In this document: positions 5,836 to 10,799 of the stretch, one piece after another
Position numbering within the stretch: position 1 is the stretch's first letter
Layout: each line of letters begins with the position of its first letter
Origin: an uncultured bacterium
GTDB lineage: Bacteria > Patescibacteriota > Minisyncoccia > Phycocordibacterales > UBA9973
Assembly: GCA_903821415.1 (NCBI GenBank)
Contig: CAIJLF010000092.1
Coordinates: 1-10,799 of the forward strand
Reading direction: 5' to 3'
Length of the DNA: 10,799 nucleotides
Made by a program: the position numbers and the translations under genes
Notes under the pieces: model-generated
The model's input: the letters and a program-made list of their open reading frames with translations, nothing else
What the model was told of the DNA's origin: nothing
The model's database searches: none

Positions 5836-7134
5836 ATGAATCCTCAAAATAAAAAAATAAATAAAGATCCTTTTCAGTCAATAAAAGGTATGCGAGATAT
5901 CATAGACGAACAGTACTATCATTTTCAAGGGTTTTTTGAAAAGGCACAAGAGATAGCAGTTTACTATGGCTTTAAGCCCATAGAGACTCCTATCGTAGAA
6001 CAGGAGGGAGTTTTTACTTCTTCAATAGGCGAAGGTACAGACATCATAGACAAAGAAATGTACACTCTTAAGACAAAGGGTGGGGATCATCTAGCACTAC
6101 GTCCAGAACACACTGCAGGGCTCATGAGGAGCTATATAGAGCATGGTATGCAGTCTCTACCTCAACCATTACTATTTTACAGCTATGGACCAACTTTTAG
6201 ACATGATAATCCTCAAAAAGGACGTTATCGACAATTCTATCAATTTGATATGGATGTTTTGGGTAGTGAGAAAAGTATCCTTGACGCTCTTGTTATTAAA
6301 ACTACATGGACAATACTTGAAGAAGCAGGAGCAAAGAATTTATCTGTAGATATAAACTCCATTGGAGACAAAGAATGTAGAGCTTCTTACATCCGTGAGC
6401 TTGTTTCTTACTATAAGAAAAATATTAATACCCTCCCAGCTATCGACAGAGAAAGACTTAAAATCAATCCTCTTAGAATACTAGACTCTAAAGAAGAAAA
6501 AACTATAGAGCTTAATCAAAATGCCCCAGATACCCTTTCCAGCCTTTGCCCCGACTGCAAAAAACATTTTAAGGAAGTATTGGAATACCTAGAAAAAATG
6601 GAAATTCCATACAATATCAACAAGTGTTTAGTCCGTGGCCTTTCTTATTACACTAGAACTGTTATAGAAATAATGGTAGATGATGAAGAAACAGGAAAAA
6701 GAATAACAATAGCAGGTGGAGGAAGGTATGACTACTTGGCTAAACAGTTAGGTTCCAAAAAGGATGTATCGGCTGTCGGTATAGCCATCGGAGTAGATAG
6801 AGTAGTAGAAGCTCCTTGGTATTCAAAGCTCTCTCCTCGTATAATTAAGAAGCCAAAAATTTATTTTATCCAGCTTGGATTTGATGCTAAATTAAAATCT
6901 TTGAATGTTATTGAGATATTACGAAAAGGTAAAGTGCCCATAGCTCAGTCTATCTCAAAAGATAATCTAGGTGCCCAACTAGCAGTAGCAGAAAAGCTGG
7001 GTATGAGATATGCCATAATATTCGGACAAAAAGAAGCGATTGAAAATTCAGTTATATTTAGAGATATGAATAATAGATCTCAAGATACCGTTAAACTTCC
7101 GAATTTACTTGATTATATTAAGAATCTTAAATAA
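5836..7134 (+). CDS. hisS: histidyl-tRNA synthetase
   Basis: This class II synthetase charges tRNA-His. The 432 residues are a normal bacterial HisRS length. Visible elements: the N-terminal KGMRDI (17-22), the motif-2 region YGPTFRHDNPQKGRYRQF (117-134), the histidine-specific loop CLVRGLSYYTRT (264-275) with the catalytic Arg267, motif 3 with AGGGRYDYL (293-301) and GIAIGVDR (315-322), then the anticodon-binding domain from about 340 to the end. Two positions differ from the common pattern: LRPEHTAG where LRPEGTAG is usual (His92 for Gly), and RGLSYY where RGLDYY is usual (Ser270 for Asp). A CPDC pair at 238-241 lies in the insertion region. HisRS paralogues such as HisZ lack an intact catalytic Arg and are shorter, so this is most likely the true enzyme. 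It lies 5 nt after lepB and 6 nt before def. Confidence 0.95.
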   Translation: MNPQNKKINKDPFQSIKGMRDIIDEQYYHFQGFFEKAQEIAVYYGFKPIETPIVEQEGVFTSSIGEGTDIIDKEMYTLKTKGGDHLALRPEHTAGLMRSYIEHGMQSLPQPLLFYSYGPTFRHDNPQKGRYRQFYQFDMDVLGSEKSILDALVIKTTWTILEEAGAKNLSVDINSIGDKECRASYIRELVSYYKKNINTLPAIDRERLKINPLRILDSKEEKTIELNQNAPDTLSSLCPDCKKHFKEVLEYLEKMEIPYNINKCLVRGLSYYTRTVIEIMVDDEETGKRITIAGGGRYDYLAKQLGSKKDVSAVGIAIGVDRVVEAPWYSKLSPRIIKKPKIYFIQLGFDAKLKSLNVIEILRKGKVPIAQSISKDNLGAQLAVAEKLGMRYAIIFGQKEAIENSVIFRDMNNRSQDTVKLPNLLDYIKNLK

Positions 7135-7140
7135 AAATTT

Positions 7141-7704
7141 ATGATTAAAATTATTCAAAGTGAAGATCCAGTTTTGCGCAAAATTGCAAAGGAAGTTCCT
7201 ATTGATTTAATCACTAAACCGAAAATCAGAAAGATAGTTGGTGATATGATAGAAGCTCTTGATTCACAAAGTGATGGTGTGGCCATCGCAGCTCCACAGA
7301 TAGGAGTTTCTCTCCGTATATTCGTAGTATCTGGTAGAATCTTTGATGAAGATTTTATAAGTGGTAAGGGATCTACTGAAGGTAATTTATATATAAAAGT
7401 TCGCAAGCCCGACTTAGTTTTTATAAATCCAATTTTAAAAAAAATCTCTTCAGATAGAAAACTTTTATCTGAAGGTTGTCTTTCTGTCCGTCCAATTTAC
7501 GGTAAAGTCAGACGAGCAACTAGAGCTACCATAGAAGCTTATAATGAAAAAGGTGAAAAAATTGTTAAAAGTGGAAGTGGATTACTCGCCCATATCTTCC
7601 AGCATGAAAATGACCATTTAGACGGTGTTTTATTTATCGATAAAGCTAAAGATATGCATGAATCTTTAATAGACGAAGATTATGAAAACATTGATACTAA
7701 ATAA
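7141..7704 (+). CDS. def: peptide deformylase
   Basis: Def removes the N-formyl group from nascent proteins using a bound metal, usually iron. The 187-residue protein has all three family motifs: GVAIAAPQ (46-53, motif 1, normally GxGLAAxQ), EGCLSV (111-116, metal ligand C113), and QHENDHLDG (154-162) with ligands H155 and H159 and catalytic E156. An insertion of about 20 residues between motifs 1 and 2 (about 65-88, Gly/Ser/Asp rich) resembles the longer insert of type 2 deformylases. It sits 6 nt after hisS and 3 nt before fmt, the standard partner that adds the formyl group this enzyme removes. No Shine-Dalgarno is seen; the ATG follows an A/T-only stretch. Confidence 0.96.
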   Translation: MIKIIQSEDPVLRKIAKEVPIDLITKPKIRKIVGDMIEALDSQSDGVAIAAPQIGVSLRIFVVSGRIFDEDFISGKGSTEGNLYIKVRKPDLVFINPILKKISSDRKLLSEGCLSVRPIYGKVRRATRATIEAYNEKGEKIVKSGSGLLAHIFQHENDHLDGVLFIDKAKDMHESLIDEDYENIDTK

Positions 7705-7707
7705 TAT

Positions 7708-8556
7708 ATGGCTACTCATAATTTAAAATTTATATTTTTTGGAACACCTGAAGTTGCTAGTAAGACACTAGAAATACTCAAAAAGAAAGGATACATACCA
7801 AAGGTTATAGTCACATCACAAGATAAGCCATCTGGGCGAGGGCTTGAGATGCACGAAACACCAGTAGCGATTTGGGCAAAGATAAATAATATTAAATGTT
7901 TAAAACCAGAAAAATTAACTCCAGAATTTATAGATAATTTGGAAACAACAGATCTCAATATTGTAGTCGCTTACGGTAAAATTATTCCAGAAATTCTAAT
8001 AAACAAACCAAAGTTAGGAACTATAAATATACATTACTCTCTACTTCCAAAATGGAGAGGTGCCTCACCTCTTGAGGCTAGCTTACTAAATGGAGACGAA
8101 GCAACCGGCATTAGTATCCAGCAGATGAAGTATAAATTAGACAGTGGACCTATTTTAATGGAAGAAGAAATTGGGATAAACATCGAAGAATCTAAAAGTG
8201 AGATACGGGATGAATTAATAAACCTCGGGGCCAATTGTCTTTCTGATATTCTTCCAAAAATTGAAAACAAAAGTATTAAGCCGAGACTTCAAGACGAAAC
8301 AAAAGCAACTTTTTGTAAAAAAATAAAAAAAGAAGACGGTGAAATAGACTTGAGTGAAAATCAGATGAAAATATGGAACAAATACAGAGCTTTTTATGGA
8401 TGGCCTGGAGTTTTCTTCTTTACTGAAAAGAATTCGAAAAGATTGAGAATTAAAATAACTGAAGCTACGTATGAAAACAACTCGTTTATAGTTAAACGAG
8501 TTGTTCCAGAAGGAAAGAAGGAGATTAGTTATGATGAGTTTTTAAAATGGAATTAA
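7708..8556 (+). CDS. fmt: methionyl-tRNA formyltransferase
   Basis: Fmt transfers a formyl group from 10-formyl-tetrahydrofolate to initiator Met-tRNA. The N-terminal Rossmann-like domain opens with FIFFGTPEVA (8-17). The catalytic triad is intact: N107 and H109 in INIHYSLLPKWRGASP, and D145 in KLDSGPIL. The C-terminal domain starts near 200 with CKKIKKEDGEIDL and includes AFYGWPGVFF (228-237), as in the OB-like tRNA-binding domain. At 282 residues it is about 30 shorter than the E. coli protein, the loss being mostly in that C-terminal domain. A perfect 13-bp inverted repeat lies in its 3' coding part, and its TAA directly abuts the HPF stop on the opposite strand. It is the last gene of the lepB operon. 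Confidence 0.95.
   Translation: MATHNLKFIFFGTPEVASKTLEILKKKGYIPKVIVTSQDKPSGRGLEMHETPVAIWAKINNIKCLKPEKLTPEFIDNLETTDLNIVVAYGKIIPEILINKPKLGTINIHYSLLPKWRGASPLEASLLNGDEATGISIQQMKYKLDSGPILMEEEIGINIEESKSEIRDELINLGANCLSDILPKIENKSIKPRLQDETKATFCKKIKKEDGEIDLSENQMKIWNKYRAFYGWPGVFFFTEKNSKRLRIKITEATYENNSFIVKRVVPEGKKEISYDEFLKWN
8470..8505 (-). terminator. intrinsic terminator for HPF embedded in the fmt coding region
   Basis: AACAACTCGTTTA (8476-8488) and TAAACGAGTTGTT (8493-8505) form a perfect 13-bp stem with a 4-nt loop. Read on the minus strand, the stem ends in GTTGTT and continues TTCAT, giving a U-rich tail. Read on the plus strand it is followed by CCAGAAGG, with no U tract. It therefore suits the minus-strand HPF transcript about 50 nt past its stop codon. 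Confidence 0.55.
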
Positions 8557-8940
8557 TTATTTTGATGTAATAGGATTCCTTTTGGAAATACCTTTTATCA
8601 TCTTTTTCACACTTATAGCTCCTCTTTTAAAAAGGGTATTTTTTCTATTTTTTTTGTTCTTGATTGATTTAATCATCTGATCCTTAGAATCATCGATAGC
8701 TTTATATAGATCATTCTTCTCAGATACAGTAAAAAACTTTTCTCCATCTATCGTTACATCGAATTCTGCTTTGAAGTAGTTACCCTGTTTATGATGATTC
8801 GTCGTCTTACCTACTTCTACATAAATATTTATATCTTGACCGGATTCTACAAACTTATTTATTGCTTCATTTTTTTTATCAACATAATCTCCTATAGCAG
8901 GAGTTAGATCCATATTGGTTGCTTTTATATTTGTGGCCAT
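8557..8940 (-). CDS. hpf: short ribosome hibernation-promoting factor (HPF/RaiA family)
   Basis: S30AE-family proteins bind the decoding region of idle 30S subunits and block or dimerise ribosomes when growth stops. The 127-residue protein shows the family pattern: an opening IKATNMDLTPAIGDYVDKK (5-23), VEVGKTTNHHKQGNYFKAEF (41-60), the strand VTIDGE, and DLYKAIDDSKDQM (77-89). It lacks the long HPF C-terminal dimerisation domain and instead ends in a strongly basic tail (about 91-120, many Lys and Arg), which may contact rRNA. Whether it behaves like HPF or like RaiA/YfiA cannot be told from sequence alone. It is a single gene with its own candidate promoter, convergent with fmt with no base between the stops. 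Confidence 0.85.
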   Translation of the reverse strand: MATNIKATNMDLTPAIGDYVDKKNEAINKFVESGQDINIYVEVGKTTNHHKQGNYFKAEFDVTIDGEKFFTVSEKNDLYKAIDDSKDQMIKSIKNKKNRKNTLFKRGAISVKKMIKGISKRNPITSK

Positions 8941-8971
8941 ATTTAAATATTAAATTACTAATAATACCTAT

Positions 8972-8977
8972 ATTATA
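8972..8977 (-). promoter_or_regulatory. -10 box of the HPF gene
   Basis: A perfect TATAAT on the minus strand, 31 bases before the HPF ATG. At the 17-bp position the -35 is only TTTATT, a weak match. The predicted leader of about 25 nt has no Shine-Dalgarno sequence. Confidence 0.45.
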
Positions 8978-9010
8978 CTACCGTTTACTCTGGTAATAAA
9001 TATCATAATT

Positions 9011-9027
9011 ACCTTTAAAACAAAGGT
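9011..9027 (-). terminator. weak terminator-like hairpin after the lactate permease-DUF167 pair
   Basis: ACCTTT (9011-9016) and AAAGGT (9022-9027) form a 6-bp stem with a 5-nt loop, seven bases past the DUF167 stop. The tail on the minus strand is AATTATG, a poor U tract. It is the only candidate terminator between this pair and the HPF promoter. Confidence 0.3.
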
Positions 9028-9033
9028 CCGAAA

Positions 9034-9255
9034 TTACTTATTTACAGAAATTATTTTACTTGGACTCTGGTGTCCACTTATAATACGGACGGATTTAATA
9101 TTTATCTCAAATATATTTGCTATGATTTCTAATATTCTTGTATTTGCTAGGTTCCTCTCTGCTGGCTCTTTGACAGAAATTTCGAATCGATTGTCAGATT
9201 TCTCAGTAATCTTTTCTTTTTTTGCTCCTGCTTGTACTTTGACTTTTATATACAT
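9034..9255 (-). CDS. DUF167 (YggU/UPF0235) family protein
   Basis: This is a small soluble protein of a widespread family without a settled biochemical role. From the ATG at 9255 it has 73 residues. Family features: the opening IKVKVQAGAKKEKI (3-16), usually V.P.AKK; EISVKEPAERNLAN (24-37), where relatives read VKAPPxxGKAN; and IISGHQSPSKII (58-69), matching the conserved SGxxSRxK. The usual Gly-Lys before Ala-Asn is replaced by Asn-Leu, a mild departure. An in-frame TTG at 9267 would overlap the permease gene; the ATG one base after the permease TAA is the better start and matches the tight spacing elsewhere in the window. The shared transcript with the permease need not mean a shared function. 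Confidence 0.8.
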   Translation of the reverse strand: MYIKVKVQAGAKKEKITEKSDNRFEISVKEPAERNLANTRILEIIANIFEINIKSVRIISGHQSPSKIISVNK

Positions 9256-9256
9256 A

Positions 9257-10762
9257 TTATTTACCAAAGAAAATCATGCCTAGTACACCAACTATGATTA
9301 GATATGTCATACACGGTATAAATACCCCTTTTAGTATATCTATTTCCTTATTTTTAACCCTAACTACTGCTTCTGCTGTAAGTATATCGGCTAGTGCAAT
9401 CATATTCCCTGCTGCTGCTCCTACAACACCGAGAGAGAGTATGGCCTGCGAATTTAAACCAAGAGGAGTAGCTGCAGTATAAAATAAATGACCAAACAAA
9501 ATATTTGAAACTGTGACACTTCCTGTGATAAAACCACCAAAGGCCCCTATAAATGGAGCAAAGAATGGTAATAATGAAGTTTCAAAAAAGTGTGAGATAA
9601 TAGCGATAGCAGATGGAAGCTCAGTTGTATTTTGACCAGAATTTATCATTATTTGAACCATTGCAAGCATCGATACAATCACAAAAAATGGTGGTAGTGC
9701 TTCTTTAAAACCTTCTTTTATTGATACGATTAATACTTCCTTTTTACTTTTCCATATGAAGGCAACAATCAACCCCGCTAAAATAAATGCAAATCCTGGA
9801 TTGAATAAATTAAATACCTGCTTGAATCCTACATAAAAAGGAATCCCTACAGTGCCTAAGAAAACTTTTCCTGCAATTAATAATAAAACTAAAATAATAT
9901 ATGGTAAAAATGATTTAAAAGGAGACATAGTAGAAACTAAATCCTTCTCATCTTTAAGACTTAGATTTTCTTTAGGTACGAAAATTCCTAGTTTATTTGT
10001 TATCAATACTAATATTATAGCAACTGTAGCACCAAAAATGGATGGAAATTCTGGCCAAAATTTTGCAAATAGAATAGATGGAACAACGAACACAAACCCA
10101 GACCAAATAGCAAAAGGGAGAGCTCCAAAGAATTCCTTCTTCCTATTCTCTCTACCAAGTGTTATAGCCCAAAGCATAAATATTGGAACTATGATACCTA
10201 CACAATTCAAAAGTGATGCAAATAATGGAACAGAGGTAATTTTTAACCCTGCGAAACCGACATTTATAGGTGTCCCAGCTGCTCCAAACACTCCCGCTGT
10301 ACTATTTCCTAATAATCCAACTATTAACGCTCTTATGGGAGACAATCCTAATCCGATCAAAAGTGGTACTGCTATAGCTGCTGGAGTACCAAAGCCTGCT
10401 GTTCCCTCGAGGAATGCTTCAAAAAGCCAAGCAATAACTATTATCTGGACTCTATAATCGTGAGAGACGTGCTCTAGATAGTAAGAAATATTATTAATAA
10501 CCTTTAAGTCTTTTAATATTTCTAAAAAGAAAATCGCTCCAGATATGATGATAAGAATATCGAAAGCTACAAAGAATCCTTTGCCGAATGAGATAAATAG
10601 AAAGATAGGAAGTATCCCCCAGTAAAAGATGGCTAGAAGTACGTACATTATAAAAGTTATGAGCGAGGCCTTGAGTAATGAAGTTTTATAAATAAGAAGG
10701 AAAAATACAAAAAACAAAAATGGTATTAATGATAGTATTATAGGTAAATTATGCGTAATCAT
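9257..10762 (-). CDS. lctP: L-lactate permease (LctP family)
   Basis: LctP-family carriers (PF02652) move lactate, and in some cases glycolate, with protons across the inner membrane. The 501-residue protein is hydrophobic over most of its length, with about 12-14 likely membrane segments. The signature LEGTAGFGTPAAIAVPLL lies at 118-135. FGAAGTPI follows at 159-166, a second Gly-rich repeat-like segment IGAFGGFITGSVTVSN at 405-420, and GNMIALADILTAEA at 452-465, where relatives usually read GNMVAxHN. Longer family members have about 550 residues; the shortening appears spread over loops. In a fermentative cell, export of lactate is as likely as uptake. No lactate dehydrogenase is in the window. 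The ATG follows an A-rich stretch; TATAAA at 10785-10790 is a possible -10 but any -35 lies past the window edge. Confidence 0.88.
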   Translation of the reverse strand: MITHNLPIILSLIPFLFFVFFLLIYKTSLLKASLITFIMYVLLAIFYWGILPIFLFISFGKGFFVAFDILIIISGAIFFLEILKDLKVINNISYYLEHVSHDYRVQIIVIAWLFEAFLEGTAGFGTPAAIAVPLLIGLGLSPIRALIVGLLGNSTAGVFGAAGTPINVGFAGLKITSVPLFASLLNCVGIIVPIFMLWAITLGRENRKKEFFGALPFAIWSGFVFVVPSILFAKFWPEFPSIFGATVAIILVLITNKLGIFVPKENLSLKDEKDLVSTMSPFKSFLPYIILVLLLIAGKVFLGTVGIPFYVGFKQVFNLFNPGFAFILAGLIVAFIWKSKKEVLIVSIKEGFKEALPPFFVIVSMLAMVQIMINSGQNTTELPSAIAIISHFFETSLLPFFAPFIGAFGGFITGSVTVSNILFGHLFYTAATPLGLNSQAILSLGVVGAAAGNMIALADILTAEAVVRVKNKEIDILKGVFIPCMTYLIIVGVLGMIFFGK

Positions 10763-10799
10763 TTTATTTTAGTTTAGTTCTTCTTTTATAAGTTTTAAA

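Noticed and set aside
9256..9267. TTG at 9267 as the DUF167 start
   Set aside because: It would overlap the permease gene. The ATG at 9255 begins right after its stop and starts directly at the family's first strand.
9852..10457. 201-codon plus-strand open frame opposite the lactate permease
   Set aside because: It is antisense to a clear LctP reading frame, and its Pro/Asn/Lys-rich product has no recognisable domain. It is a shadow of the membrane-protein codons.
1..10799. CRISPR array, prophage, transposase or toxin-antitoxin genes
   Set aside because: No regularly spaced direct repeats and no corresponding protein motifs were seen on either strand.

Overview
The window is a stretch of a small, AT-rich bacterial chromosome, most likely from a Patescibacteria/CPR lineage (Parcubacteria-like). 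This is an inference. It rests on the low G+C, very tight gene packing, compact proteins, a four-domain S1 protein, a short HPF with a basic tail, a small membrane protein beside gyrA, and no Shine-Dalgarno sequence before any gene. No 16S gene or phylogenetic marker comparison is available here. All eleven visible stop codons are TAA, and the standard code gives full-length proteins throughout.

Layout. Positions 1-2973 (minus strand): an MBL-fold protein with a degraded metal site, a 104-residue single-pass membrane protein, and gyrA, whose 3' end lies beyond the left edge. Positions 2974-3202: a divergent promoter region containing an extended -10 for the MBL gene and a good sigma70-type promoter plus a structured leader for rpsA. 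Positions 3203-4339 (plus): ribosomal protein S1. Positions 4352-4441: a nested palindrome that includes a bidirectional terminator. Positions 4443-5030 (minus): pth. Positions 5050-5170: a 121-bp near-palindromic element that can fold as a long stem with two internal hairpins. Positions 5234-8556 (plus): a packed lepB-hisS-def-fmt operon. Positions 8557-8940 (minus): HPF, whose stop codon abuts that of fmt. Positions 9034-10762 (minus): an L-lactate permease followed by a DUF167 gene.

Function. Most of the window serves protein synthesis and maturation. HisRS charges tRNA-His, Fmt formylates initiator Met-tRNA, Def removes the formyl group, signal peptidase I matures exported proteins, Pth recycles peptidyl-tRNA, S1 captures mRNA, and HPF parks idle ribosomes. 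GyrA supplies DNA supercoiling. The lactate permease fits a fermentative lifestyle.

The most unusual signals are not protein genes. They are the structured 121-bp element between pth and lepB, the terminator-like hairpin inside the rpsA leader, the apparent leaderless promoters, and a hairpin inside fmt that looks like the terminator of the opposing HPF gene. I see no mobile-element genes, CRISPR array, tRNA or rRNA.
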